A DNA stretch of 64,000 nt from Bradyrhizobium sp. AUGA SZCCT0283 (GCF_018130385.1 NZ_JAFCLU010000017.1:107313-171312), one strand, 5' to 3'. Shown: positions 1 to 8,573, counted from the stretch's first letter. Program-made: numbers and translations. The notes: generated by a model not told the origin, from the letters alone.

Positions 1-1155
1 GCCGGGGAGGTTGCTGGCGAGATAACGGATGGTATGCGTCTTTCCGGTGCCGGGCGGTCCATACAGCAGGATGCCCTTGCGGGTAGACTGTCCGAGTCGG
101 CGCAGTTGTGTGCGGTCTTCCACAAAGTTCAGGACATTGCGGTCAAGCAACTTCAACGTCGCCTCGGGCAGAATCACGTTCGCGCGTTCAACGGGAGGGA
201 GCCTGTGGACCATAAGTCCTCGCGAGCTTCCCCGATAATTTGCGCCCGCGTCAAAGGAGAGAACCTTACCGCGGTAACAATGGGCGGCGTCGACCGCTTT
301 CTCGATATCGGAAAATGAGCGCCTCACAAACTCCGCACTTGCCGAACCGGCAGGAGCCAGGATTTCGATGCGAACGCCCGCTTCTTCGCCATGCTCGCGG
401 TGAGCCGAGAGTAACACCGCATAGCGCAGGTCATCGGCGACGCACAGCCACAATCCATTGTCGAGGCATTTCACCGGCTCGGCCTCGCCGATCTCGACTT
501 CCTGATATTGCGCCGGCGCAATGGCATGCGCGACGTCCCCAAACCGGCTCAGCGAAGCGAATGTGAGCGTTTCGTAGCGGTGACGCTCGTGAATGCCGAA
601 AAAACGGAGCGGCGAGGCCGAAAACAGCTTGTCCACTGCAGCCTGAACGTCAGGCCGCATATGCCCGGGAAACTGTCGCGACGTCGCGATCAATTGATCT
701 TGGGGAATTCCGGCGAAATGCCACTCGATGGCCGCGCTGGCAAAGTGGAACTGCTTTGTTCGCGTGACGTCGATCAAATTATCCGTGACAGCCAAGGTGC
801 AGTCGTCGCAGATCAGCGTCGTCATGCGCACCAAACGGATTTTATCACCGGCGAAATTGCCGCATAGCTTGCAACGATCCGCTTCGACATTCTCGCCGGC
901 TTCGGCTGTCATCACCAGCCGATGGCCCGACGCCAGGATGCGTTCTTGTGAGGCCTGCAGCAGCGCCTGTGCGACGGCACGCGGATACGTTCCACAGACG
1001 GCCTTGCCCCTGATCTCGATCGTCGCCATCAGTTCGATGGCGTCGCTCACCGATTGGTTGAAGACCGAGCGTAGAAGGCCGATGACAAATTCCTGCGGGG
1101 TATCTTTGTCGTCATGAATAACGAGCCGAACGTAACCAGCTTCAACGCCGTTCAT
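1..1155 (-). CDS. ClpS domain - ClpX-type zinc finger - AAA+ ATPase fusion (3' part outside window)
   Basis: Reading from the ATG at 1155 gives 385 codons with no stop to the window edge. Residues about 7-85 match the ClpS core: HDDKDTPQEFV near residue 14, GKAVCG at 50-55, then a conserved GHRLVMTAE end. A C4 zinc finger follows, with Cys95, Cys98, Cys116 and Cys119 (CX2C-X17-CX2C, including ICDDC), as in the N-terminal domain of ClpX. Residues about 120-330 form a middle region I do not recognise. A Walker A motif GPPGTGKT lies at 366-373, introducing an AAA+ module cut off by the edge. ClpS normally is a separate adaptor that hands N-degron substrates to ClpA; here it is built into the ATPase. 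Pocket residues differ from E. coli ClpS: Gln for Met40, Glu for His66, and one extra residue in the NDD loop. I infer a self-contained substrate-recognising unfoldase. The domain calls are firm; the function is open. Confidence 0.85.
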   Translation of the reverse strand, partial: MNGVEAGYVRLVIHDDKDTPQEFVIGLLRSVFNQSVSDAIELMATIEIRGKAVCGTYPRAVAQALLQASQERILASGHRLVMTAEAGENVEADRCKLCGNFAGDKIRLVRMTTLICDDCTLAVTDNLIDVTRTKQFHFASAAIEWHFAGIPQDQLIATSRQFPGHMRPDVQAAVDKLFSASPLRFFGIHERHRYETLTFASLSRFGDVAHAIAPAQYQEVEIGEAEPVKCLDNGLWLCVADDLRYAVLLSAHREHGEEAGVRIEILAPAGSASAEFVRRSFSDIEKAVDAAHCYRGKVLSFDAGANYRGSSRGLMVHRLPPVERANVILPEATLKLLDRNVLNFVEDRTQLRRLGQSTRKGILLYGPPGTGKTHTIRYLASNLPG

Positions 1156-1679
1156 GGAAAACTCCCGAAAATGAACTGAAGCAAAGCTGCCGGATGCAAT
1201 CGAACAAATCAAGAACAAAGTTGTCGGACTGCCCGCCAAGGTTGCGGTGATCCGCACGGCTTTGATGCCGTCAAAGGCCCGCGCTTCCACGCTATTTTCT
1301 CAAACGATTTCAATGTACGGACGTGGGTGCGGGGGAGCGATGGACACGAAATGTGCGCAAGACGACCGCACATGAAGCGTACGGCGAAGTCATATCCAGC
1401 CGTGATTGCGAGAGCAGCCAAGCAATCCACCTCTCCGCTTGCCGCGCCATGGGTTGCTTCGCTCCGCTGGCAATGACGGGAAGTGATCCCTGAGTTTCGG
1501 ACCGCGCCATCGTCCCACCGCACACGGCGTGCTTTAGCTTTCACCCACGTCGCCGGCCGCTCACCCCAGCCTTTCAATTTCGCGATAGAAGCCATGCTCA
1601 CATTCAAATTCCTTGTCCCTGTGCCGCGACCTATTGTCCATGCCAATTACCCCCGGAAGCGCAGAGGAAATTGAGCCCG
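1156..1679. other. Intergenic stretch with repeat remnants
   Basis: This stretch of about 520 bases between the divergent ClpS-AAA gene and the TPP enzyme holds no convincing gene. Positions about 1318-1395 resemble part of the long element near the right end of the window; they share AAGCGTACGGCGAAGTC (1368-1384 and 63601-63617). A palindromic repeat follows at 1401-1479. The last 200 bases show nothing recognisable apart from an AGAGGA Shine-Dalgarno sequence at 1663-1668. Confidence 0.5.
1401..1479. repeat. Palindromic repeat, family A (copy 1)
   Basis: An imperfect inverted repeat whose arms read GCAATCCA and GGTTGCTTCGC and whose ends are near-complementary (CGTGATTGCGAG and CAATGACG). 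Related copies lie at 11652-11729 and 25325-25406. This copy is the most diverged of the three. Confidence 0.75.
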
Positions 1680-2246
1680 ATGGCGGAAGCAGCAAAATCA
1701 CGGAGCGAGGCGGTGCCGGCGCTGCCGACGTGGCCGGACGAGATCTATCGTGTGCTTAAGGACGCCGGCATTCGTCAGGTCGCGATGGTGCCGGATGCCG
1801 GCCACAGCCGCCTGATCCGCTCCTTCGAGGCCGATCCCGAAACACGCGTCGTAACGCTGACGACGGAAGAGGAAGGCGTGGCGATGCTGGCGGGCGCGTG
1901 GCTCGGCGGCGAGCGCGGCGTTCTGCTGCTGCAATCGAGCGGTGTCGGCAACTGCATCAACATGCTGTCGCTGCCCGTCATTTGCCACATGCCGCTGTTG
2001 ATGATCGTCACCATGCGGGGCGATTGGGGCGAGTTCAATCCGTGGCAGATCCCGATGGGGCAGGGGACGCGGCCCTCGCTGGAGGCGATGGGCGTGATCG
2101 TGAAAAAGGTGGACGAGCCTGATCTCGTCGCCTCCACCGTGCAGGGCGCGGCGCACCTCGCTTTCAATACCTGGAAGCCGGTGGCGGTCCTGATCGGACA
2201 GCGCGTGCTCGGCGCCAAGAATTTCAAGGAGCTTGCCCGCAAATGA
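1680..2246 (+). CDS. TPP-dependent decarboxylase, alpha (N-terminal) subunit, ComD-like
   Basis: This 188-residue protein matches the N-terminal pyrimidine-binding half of thiamine-diphosphate decarboxylases, as found in split sulfopyruvate decarboxylase (ComD) and in phosphonopyruvate decarboxylase. Visible signs are the TEEEGVAMLAGAWLGG segment with the cofactor-activating Glu and the QSSGVGNCINML loop. An in-frame TTG at 1671 adds three residues, but the ATG at 1680 has better spacing from AGAGGA at 1663-1668. The stop overlaps the next start as ATGA, so the two halves are translationally coupled and should form a heteromer. The substrate is probably a 3-substituted pyruvate (sulfo-, phosphono- or sulfino-). 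The sequence does not decide which. Confidence 0.85.
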   Translation: MAEAAKSRSEAVPALPTWPDEIYRVLKDAGIRQVAMVPDAGHSRLIRSFEADPETRVVTLTTEEEGVAMLAGAWLGGERGVLLLQSSGVGNCINMLSLPVICHMPLLMIVTMRGDWGEFNPWQIPMGQGTRPSLEAMGVIVKKVDEPDLVASTVQGAAHLAFNTWKPVAVLIGQRVLGAKNFKELARK

Positions 2247-2842
2247 CCAATCCCAACGCGCTTCTGCACCGCCGGGACGTCGTCAACGAATTGTTGCGCG
2301 ATCGCGCCGATCTCCTCGTCATCGCCGGCCTCGGCGCGCCGAACTGGGATGTCTCCGCCGCCGGCGATCATCCCAACAATTTCCCGCTCTGGGGCGCGAT
2401 GGGCGGCGCCTCCATGATCGGGCTCGGGCTGGCGCTGGCGCAGCCGAAGCGCAAGGTGCTCGTCGTCACCGGCGACGGCGAGATGCTGATGAATGTCGGC
2501 TCGCTCGCGTCAATCGCGGTGGAAGCGCCGAAGAATCTGACGATCGCCGTCCTCGACAATGAGCGTTTTGGCGAAACCGGCATGCAGAAAACGCCCACTG
2601 CTTCCGGTGTCGACCTCGCCGCCATCGCCACCGCCTGCGGCATCCGCACCTCGCGTATCGTCCGCACGATGGCCGAAGTCACCGAACTGCGCGACCTCGC
2701 CCATGAGAGAAGGGGAACGGCCTTCGCGCAGATCAAGATCAATCCCGAGGCGCTGGTCTTCGTGATGCCGCCGGCGGATGGCGTGATTCTGACGACGCGT
2801 TTCCGGCAATCGGTGCTGGGAGACGAGGCGCTGTTTAATTGA
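2243..2842 (+). CDS. TPP-dependent decarboxylase, beta (C-terminal) subunit, ComE-like
   Basis: This 199-residue protein is the diphosphate-binding half of a split TPP enzyme. The cofactor and magnesium motif runs from GDGEMLMN (about residues 79-86) through 26 intervening residues to LDNE. It is followed by FGETGMQ, similar to the active-site loop of sulfopyruvate and phosphonopyruvate decarboxylases. The gene overlaps the alpha subunit by four bases and ends 9 bases before the 3' end of the convergent LysR gene. With the neighbouring rhodanese I infer a role in catabolism of an organosulfur or phosphonate compound. A general acetolactate-synthase-like enzyme is less likely because both halves are short and the FAD domain is absent. 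Confidence 0.85.
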   Translation: MTNPNALLHRRDVVNELLRDRADLLVIAGLGAPNWDVSAAGDHPNNFPLWGAMGGASMIGLGLALAQPKRKVLVVTGDGEMLMNVGSLASIAVEAPKNLTIAVLDNERFGETGMQKTPTASGVDLAAIATACGIRTSRIVRTMAEVTELRDLAHERRGTAFAQIKINPEALVFVMPPADGVILTTRFRQSVLGDEALFN

Positions 2843-2851
2843 GGAGTGGCG

Positions 2852-3775
2852 CTACGCCGTCATGTTGATCTTCCACAGCCCTTCCCTGGAGAGATGCTGA
2901 ATCTCCGACACAATCAGCGTCGCAATCGTCGTCGTCGCGATCGACGGCGGATGGGCGATCGGCGAGGCCAGGATCAGTTCGCGCGACACCGAGGGGCTGA
3001 CGGCCGCCATCTCCAGCCGTTTCGCCGCGACCTCGGTGCGGATGGCCGACGGCGGCAGCAGCGTGTAGCCGAGCCCTTCCTCCATCAGGCTGATCTGCGC
3101 CCGATAAGAATCGACCTCGATCATCGCGTCGAGCTTCAATTTCTCGCGCGCCAGCGCCTTCTCCAAGAGCGCCCGCAAGCCATGCGAGATACTCGGCAGG
3201 ATCAGCTTCTGCTTCACCAGCCATTTGAGGTCGACCTGCTTTCGCTTGTTCAGCCCCGACCCCGGCGGTCCGACGGCGACGATATCCTCGCGGCCGATCG
3301 ACTGGACCTGAAGATGCAGATCCACCGCGGGGCCGTAGATGATCGCGAGATCCATTTCACCGCGGTGCAGCCACTCGACCAGATGCCCGCCATAGCTCTC
3401 CACGATGCGCAGCGAGACGTCGGGAAATTCGTTGATGACGCGGCGGGCGAACCGTCCGGACAGCACCGCGCTCACCGTCGGCACCAGCCCGAGGATGACG
3501 CGGCCCGACGGATTGCCGTTGGCCGATTTGAGGTCGTCGCTGACCTGTTCGATCTGGCGGATCAGCCCGGTGGTGCGGTCGAGCAGCATCCGGCCTGCGC
3601 TGGTCAAGAGCATGCCGCGCCCGTTGCGGACGAACAGCTCGACGCGCAATTCATGCTCGAGCAGCTTGATGTGCCGGCTGAGCGCGGGCTGGGCGGCGCG
3701 CAGCCGGTCGGCGGCCTTGCTGAGGCTTCCGAGTTCGGCTACGGCCCGGAAAGTCCGCAATTGTTTGAGATCCAT
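2852..3775 (-). CDS. LysR-family transcriptional regulator
   Basis: A 307-residue LysR regulator. The N-terminal winged helix-turn-helix (about residues 1-60) is typical, with AVAELGSLSKAADRL and QPALSRHIKLLE. The effector-binding domain follows. I place the start at the ATG at 3775, giving the usual MDLKQLRTF opening; an upstream ATG at 3823 would add 16 residues that overlap the divergent rhodanese gene. The short divergent spacer to the rhodanese (35-59 bases, depending on that gene's start) suggests it controls the rhodanese and, by location, the convergent TPP enzyme. The effector is unknown. Confidence 0.93.
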   Translation of the reverse strand: MDLKQLRTFRAVAELGSLSKAADRLRAAQPALSRHIKLLEHELRVELFVRNGRGMLLTSAGRMLLDRTTGLIRQIEQVSDDLKSANGNPSGRVILGLVPTVSAVLSGRFARRVINEFPDVSLRIVESYGGHLVEWLHRGEMDLAIIYGPAVDLHLQVQSIGREDIVAVGPPGSGLNKRKQVDLKWLVKQKLILPSISHGLRALLEKALAREKLKLDAMIEVDSYRAQISLMEEGLGYTLLPPSAIRTEVAAKRLEMAAVSPSVSRELILASPIAHPPSIATTTIATLIVSEIQHLSREGLWKINMTA

Positions 3776-3810
3776 AGCCTTCCCAAGGTGCCCATTCTGG
3801 AAGCCATCAT

Positions 3811-5067
3811 ATGCCGTTTTCAAAATCCCCGTCCATGACGGGTGCCTCCGTCACTCCCCAGCAAGTCCGCACCGCGCTGCTGCTGCGCGATGAAATCGCA
3901 CTGCTCGATGTCAGGCACGAGGCCGTCTTCGCCACCGGCCATCCCCTGTTCGCCGCCAACATGGCGGCCGACCGGATCGCGCTGGAAGCCGAAGCGCGGT
4001 TGCCGCGCAAGGACGTTCCGGTCGTCCTCTATGATGACGGCGAAGACCTCGTCGGCGTAGCGGCGGATCGCCTGAAAGCCCTGGGCTACAGCAACATCCA
4101 CCAGCTCGATGGCGGGCTGCAGGGCTGGAAGCAGGCGGGCTTTGAGCTGTTCCAGGACGTCAATTCCTATGCCAAGGCCTTCGGCGAACTGGTGGAGCAT
4201 CGCCGCCACACGCCTTCACTGGCTGCCGAGGAAGTCAGCGCCCTGATGGCGAATGGCGCCAACATTCAAATCCTCGATGTCCGCCGGTTCGACGAGTACG
4301 CGACCATGAATATCCCGGGCTCGATCAGCGTGCCCGGCGCGGAGCTGGTGCTGCGCGCGGGCCGCGCCGCGCCGGACCCCGAAACCACCATTATCGTCAA
4401 TTGCGCCGGCCGTACCCGCTCGATCATCGGGACGCAATCGCTGATCAATGCCGGCGTCACCAACAAGGTGCGGGCGCTGCGCAACGGCACGATCGGCTGG
4501 ACGTTGGCCAAACAGAACCTCGAACATGGTGCGGGCAGGCGCGGCGAGATCGGCGCCATCGCAGGCGGCGAGGCCAACGCGCGCGACGTCGCCTATCGCG
4601 CCGGCGTCCGGCGTATCGGGTTTAAGGAAATCGCGGCACTGCAGGCGCAGGCCGACCGCACGCTGTATCGCTTCGATGTGCGCTCGGAGGAGGAATATGC
4701 CGCCGGCCATCTCGCGGGCTTCCGCCATTACCCCGGCGGGCAACTGGTGCAGGAGATCGACATGGCCGCCCCGGTGCGCGGCGCGCGCATCGTGCTGACG
4801 GACAATTTGAAAGTCCGCGCCGACATGACCGCGTCCTGGCTCGCGCAGATGGGATGGGAAACCTATGTGCTCGAAGGCGGCTATGACGGCACGCTCGAGA
4901 TCGGCCCGCCGCTTGTGATCCCAAAGCCCGATCCGTCACATCGCTACCGTCGTCCCTATGAGGGCACCGATATCAAGGAAAGCGCGATGCAGGCCTATCT
5001 CGACTGGGAGTACGGCCTCGTCGAGCAACTCCGCCGCGACGCCACGCATGGATTCTTCGTGATCTGA
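3811..5067 (+). CDS. Triple-domain rhodanese-like sulfurtransferase
   Basis: A 418-residue protein with three successive rhodanese folds (about residues 10-115, 130-235 and 260-385). Only the middle one has a catalytic loop, VNCAGRTRS, with Cys198. The first has VVLYDDGED and the third VLTDNLKVRAD at the equivalent place, so both look inactive. Rhodaneses move sulfane sulfur from thiosulfate, mercaptopyruvate or persulfides to an acceptor. The start is ATG 3811; ATG 3835 is an alternative. It diverges from the LysR gene. Just after the stop, positions about 5078-5115 look like half of a Bradyrhizobium palindromic repeat. The pairing with a TPP decarboxylase points to cysteine or organosulfur breakdown. 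Confidence 0.9.
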   Translation: MPFSKSPSMTGASVTPQQVRTALLLRDEIALLDVRHEAVFATGHPLFAANMAADRIALEAEARLPRKDVPVVLYDDGEDLVGVAADRLKALGYSNIHQLDGGLQGWKQAGFELFQDVNSYAKAFGELVEHRRHTPSLAAEEVSALMANGANIQILDVRRFDEYATMNIPGSISVPGAELVLRAGRAAPDPETTIIVNCAGRTRSIIGTQSLINAGVTNKVRALRNGTIGWTLAKQNLEHGAGRRGEIGAIAGGEANARDVAYRAGVRRIGFKEIAALQAQADRTLYRFDVRSEEEYAAGHLAGFRHYPGGQLVQEIDMAAPVRGARIVLTDNLKVRADMTASWLAQMGWETYVLEGGYDGTLEIGPPLVIPKPDPSHRYRRPYEGTDIKESAMQAYLDWEYGLVEQLRRDATHGFFVI

Positions 5068-5113
5068 TTGGCCGGTGACGATGCGTAGGACGGGTGGAGC
5101 GCAGCGATACCCA

Positions 5114-5830
5114 TCAATCACCGCCCATCATGCTCTCGAGCTTCTCCGCCGCATAATTCTCGCCGATCGACAACGCGCAAATCCGCGAGAGCTGCACGTA
5201 GGAAAGCCCGGTCTCCTCGGCCCATGCGTTGAACTGCGCCTGCACCTTGGCGAGATCGCGCTTGGAGGTGACGGTCTCGGCGATGTCGAGCCCGGCATCG
5301 CGCAGGCACAGCACGACGTCCCTGGAGGTGACGAAGCCATCCCAGCCGAGGAAGCGCAGCATCATCTGCCCGGTATTGCCGCCGAGCCGGCTGCCGCGCT
5401 TGGCCAGCAGTTCGAGCAGCCCGGCCTCGTCGGATGAGGGCCAGTTCGCGAGGAATTTGCCGAAGCTGCCATGCTCCCTGGCGATGTCCCTCACGAAGCT
5501 GGCATTGGCGCGGACCGACATGATCTTGGCGCCGTTGCGGACGATGCGCGCGTCCTTCATCAGGTCGTCCCAGAACTCGTCCGGCTTCAGTGACAGCGGC
5601 CCGGGCTTGAAGCCGAGAAATGCCTTCTCGAAGCCTGCCCATTTGCTCTCGATCACGCTCCAGGCAAACCCCGCCGAGAACACCCGCCTGGTCATTTCGG
5701 CGAGAATCCGGTCGTCGCCGAGTTTGGCGAGCGCTTTCGGGTCGGGCTTGGCCGGCAGCAGCCTGGCGAGCGCCTTGGGACCGCCCTTGCGCTTCTCGGC
5801 CCGGGCGCGAATGGTCTTGAACGCGGTCAC
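5114..5830 (-). CDS. DNA-3-methyladenine glycosylase I-like protein
   Basis: A 238-residue protein resembling the Tag family of alkylation-repair glycosylases. Segments FAWSVIESKWAGFEKAF (near residues 55-70) and ARIVRNGAKIMSVRANA (near 95-110) correspond to the conserved Tag helices that cradle 3-methyladenine. It ends in an HhH-rich C-terminal half with GFVTSRDVV. It is somewhat longer than E. coli Tag because of a lysine-rich N-terminus of about 30 residues. It is transcribed alone, convergent to the rhodanese gene. The assignment to the glycosylase fold is good; the exact lesion is inferred. Confidence 0.8.
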   Translation of the reverse strand: MTAFKTIRARAEKRKGGPKALARLLPAKPDPKALAKLGDDRILAEMTRRVFSAGFAWSVIESKWAGFEKAFLGFKPGPLSLKPDEFWDDLMKDARIVRNGAKIMSVRANASFVRDIAREHGSFGKFLANWPSSDEAGLLELLAKRGSRLGGNTGQMMLRFLGWDGFVTSRDVVLCLRDAGLDIAETVTSKRDLAKVQAQFNAWAEETGLSYVQLSRICALSIGENYAAEKLESMMGGD

Positions 5831-6148
5831 GGTTTACGGCCCCCTTGAACGACGGCTGATTGTGAAAACAGGCGTAAAACGCCTCAAAACCGCAGTGTAG
5901 CCGATCATTCCCTGATTCCCAGCGTCGCTGCATGCCGCGTGAAAGGTTAACCGTCGCAGAAGTGATCGGCTGACCTGCAAAGAATGGATGGCGTATTGGC
6001 CCGTTTTCGCCTAAAGCACCCGCAACCTCAGTGAAATCGGTCAGGCCGTACGGCTGCGCTTCGTGAACGCGCAGCTTCGAGCCATTTCGGTTCGGGGCAG
6101 TATTCAACATTTTCCGGCTGATAGAGCCAACCTGGGGTCTGACATCTC
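5831..6148. other. Divergent intergenic region, glycosylase / helicase
   Basis: About 320 bases separate two divergent genes. I see no gene. The length leaves room for both promoters and a 5' leader for the helicase, which is common for DEAD-box genes, but I could not identify clear -35/-10 boxes or a strong hairpin. Confidence 0.4.
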
Positions 6149-8041
6149 GTGACATTATTGCCCACCCATCCGCCGCTCGCCCGAGCTTTGGCGGAACGCA
6201 ACTTCGATCGGCTAACACAGGTCCAGACCGCCGTCCTGGCCGACGATGCGGCCGGCCGCGACCTGCTGGTTTCGGCGCAGACCGGTTCGGGCAAAACGGT
6301 CGCCTATGGTCTGGCGCTTGCGAGCAACCTGCTGGATGGAGCCGAGCGGTTCGAGCGGGCCGCCGCCCCCTTGGCGCTGATCGTCGCGCCAACGCGCGAA
6401 CTGGCGCTTCAGGTGCACCGCGAACTTGCCTGGCTCTATCAATATGCCGAAGCACGCGTGGTTTCCTGCGTCGGCGGCATGGATCCGCGCCGCGAGCAGC
6501 GTGAACTCGCCGCGGGCGCCCACATCGTGGTCGGCACGCCCGGGCGGCTCTGCGACCATTTGCGGCGCGGCCGGCTCGATGTTTCGGAACTGAAGGCGAT
6601 CGTGCTCGACGAGGCCGACGAGATGCTCGATCTCGGTTTTCGCGAGGACATGGAATTCATCCTTGAGGCCACGCCGGACGAACGCCGCACGCTGCTGTTT
6701 TCGGCGACATTGCCGCGCGGCATCGTGGCGCTGGCGAAGGAATATCAGCAAGCTGCCTTTCGTGTCGAAGTTGCGGGCGACGAGGGCGGCCATGCCGACA
6801 TCGAGTACCGCGCGATCCGGATCGCGGCCGGCGATGTCGAGCACGCCGTCGTCAACATTTTGCGATTCTACGAATCGCCGAGCGCGCTGGTGTTTTGCAA
6901 CACGCGGGAAGCCGTCCGGCATTTGCAGGCGACGCTGCTGGAGCGCGGCTTCTCCGTGGTCGCGCTGTCGGGCGAACTGACCCAGAACGAGCGAACCCAG
7001 GCACTGCAGGCGTTGCGGGATGGCCGCGCCCGCGTCTGCGTCGCGACCGACGTCGCCGCGCGCGGCATCGATCTGCCGAACCTCGACCTCGTCATTCACG
7101 CCGACATTCCGAATGATCCGGAAGTCATGCAGCATCGCTCCGGCCGTACCGGCCGCGCGGGCCGCAAGGGCGTCAGCATCATTTTGGTGCCGCCGGCGCG
7201 CAGGCGGCGCGCCGAGGTACTGCTGAACCTGGCCGGCATCGATACGGTTTGGGGCACTGCGCCCCAGCCGGATGAAATTCGCAAGCTCGATCAGGAGCGC
7301 ATGCTGAAAGATGCGCTGTTTTCGGAAGAGACGACGCCTGAGGATCTGGCGTTGGCACAGGCCTTGCTCGCCGAGCGGTCGGCGGAGGACATCGCCGCGG
7401 CGCTGGCGCGGCTTTATCGCGCGCGATTGCCTTCGCCCGAGGATATCATCGATCCCGGGCAGGGCAGTGGCCGGTCCCGCGAGGATCGCGGCCGGGAAAG
7501 GGAAGGCCGTCCGCCGCGCGGCGAGGATCGCAGCGCCGCGCCGCGATCGAAGAAGGGAAAATCATCGCCGCGTCACGCCATGGGCGAAGGCAGCGTCTGG
7601 TTCAGCGCCTCCATCGGCAGCCGGAAGAATGCGGAAGCGCGCTGGCTGTTGCCGATGATCTGCCGCCGCGGCGGCATCGACAAGTCTGACATCGGTGCCA
7701 TCCGCATCATGGACACCACCTCCGAATTCGAGATTTCCGCCCGTGCCGCGGAATCCTTTGCCATCAAGATCCGGCGTCCCGACAAGGAAGACAACATCCG
7801 GATCGAGGCGCTCGCAGGTCCCTCGCCGCGCGAGGAGGTTCGTGAACAGGCGTGGACACCGAAGCCGCACGGAAAAAACCCAAAGACCTCCGACAAGCCG
7901 ATGTTTGACAAGAAACCGCGTTACGATACCAAAAGGCGGGATCGAGGCGAGCAGGCGCACGCGGGAAAGCCGCGGCATGAAAATGCAGCATCTGCGAAGC
8001 CCGCATTCGGAAAGAAGAAAAAGAAGAAGTTTCGTGGCTGA
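6149..8041 (+). CDS. DEAD-box ATP-dependent RNA helicase with DbpA-type RNA-binding domain
   Basis: A 630-residue DEAD-box helicase. In order: Q motif (FDRLTQVQTAV), AQTGSGKT, PTRELA, TPGRL, DEADEML, SAT, then helicase domain 2 with VATDVAARGID and HRSGRTGRAGR. After a charged linker (about residues 430-485) comes a DbpA-type RNA-binding domain (about 490-570), then a basic tail ending in KKKKKKFRG. Such proteins remodel structured RNA in ribosome assembly or RNA decay. The start is GTG at 6149, the only initiation codon that gives the family-typical PTHPPLARALAERN N-terminus. It is monocistronic and no cold-shock motif is evident. Confidence 0.95.
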   Translation: MTLLPTHPPLARALAERNFDRLTQVQTAVLADDAAGRDLLVSAQTGSGKTVAYGLALASNLLDGAERFERAAAPLALIVAPTRELALQVHRELAWLYQYAEARVVSCVGGMDPRREQRELAAGAHIVVGTPGRLCDHLRRGRLDVSELKAIVLDEADEMLDLGFREDMEFILEATPDERRTLLFSATLPRGIVALAKEYQQAAFRVEVAGDEGGHADIEYRAIRIAAGDVEHAVVNILRFYESPSALVFCNTREAVRHLQATLLERGFSVVALSGELTQNERTQALQALRDGRARVCVATDVAARGIDLPNLDLVIHADIPNDPEVMQHRSGRTGRAGRKGVSIILVPPARRRRAEVLLNLAGIDTVWGTAPQPDEIRKLDQERMLKDALFSEETTPEDLALAQALLAERSAEDIAAALARLYRARLPSPEDIIDPGQGSGRSREDRGREREGRPPRGEDRSAAPRSKKGKSSPRHAMGEGSVWFSASIGSRKNAEARWLLPMICRRGGIDKSDIGAIRIMDTTSEFEISARAAESFAIKIRRPDKEDNIRIEALAGPSPREEVREQAWTPKPHGKNPKTSDKPMFDKKPRYDTKRRDRGEQAHAGKPRHENAASAKPAFGKKKKKKFRG

Positions 8042-8100
8042 TCGGTGCGACCATCGCTGATAGCGCGGGCGCTCACCTGCCACGCAGATGAGGAGCTATC

Positions 8101-8391
8101 ATGAGCGTCTACATCATCGCCCAACTGAAGTTCACCCGCCGCGAACTCTACGACCGCTATCAGTCGCGCTTCATGGGTGTGTTCAGCAAATTCAAGGGCA
8201 AGCTGCTGGTGGCGGACGCGCACCCGGTCGTGCTGGAAGGCGAATGGCTGCGCGACAAGGTCGTGATCATGGAATTCCCGGATGAAGCCGCGGCGAAGGA
8301 ATTTCAGAATTCTCCCGAATATCAGGAGATATCGGTGGATCGGAAAGCGGGCGCCGACGCCATTGTGCTCACCGTCCGCGGGCTGAGCTGA
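8101..8391 (+). CDS. DUF1330 family protein
   Basis: A 96-residue protein of the DUF1330 family (ferredoxin-like alpha/beta barrel). Diagnostic parts are YIIAQLKFTRRELYDRY at the start, HPVVLEGEW in the middle and VVIMEFPDEAAAKEF followed by SPEYQEI. A GAGG Shine-Dalgarno sequence lies 7 bases upstream of the ATG. The biochemical role of the family is not settled. The protein is probably cytosolic; no signal peptide is visible. The gene follows the helicase by 60 bases and could be co-transcribed with it. Confidence 0.92.
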   Translation: MSVYIIAQLKFTRRELYDRYQSRFMGVFSKFKGKLLVADAHPVVLEGEWLRDKVVIMEFPDEAAAKEFQNSPEYQEISVDRKAGADAIVLTVRGLS

Positions 8392-8530
8392 GCGCAACGC
8401 GCTGCCTCGTGGTCTTGAAAATGGCCAGGGGCGGTGGTCGTCAGCCATCCTGCATTTGAATGACATAAGCGCGTCTCGCCTCAAGCGCGTGTCAAGGGTT
8501 TATCAAGCTTCCTCACGTCCATTTGTCTCG

Positions 8531-8573
8531 CGCGACGAAGCTCCTGTGAACTATCTCACAGCCCTTCGTCGCG
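8531..8573. other. Strong imperfect hairpin
   Basis: The arms CGCGACGAAG (8531-8540) and CTTCGTCGCG (8564-8573) are fully complementary. A second inner stem pairs CTGTGA (8544-8549) with TCACAG (8556-8561). No T-tract follows on either strand, so it is not a classical terminator. It lies between the DUF1330 gene and the small basic protein gene and could be part of a leader or a small RNA. Confidence 0.6.

Noticed and set aside
1209..1646. Minus-strand frames of 145 and 71 codons in the gap after the ClpS-AAA gene
   Set aside because: They run through the family A palindrome and the fragment shared with the right-end element, have no family features and no ribosome-binding site.
2846..3838. 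330-codon plus-strand frame opposite the LysR gene
   Set aside because: It is rich in Arg, His, Gln and Asp, as expected for the antisense of a GC-rich gene; the LysR protein on the other strand is clear.
5118..6455. 445-codon minus-strand frame
   Set aside because: It overlaps the glycosylase gene in another frame and the helicase gene; the composition is that of a shadow frame.
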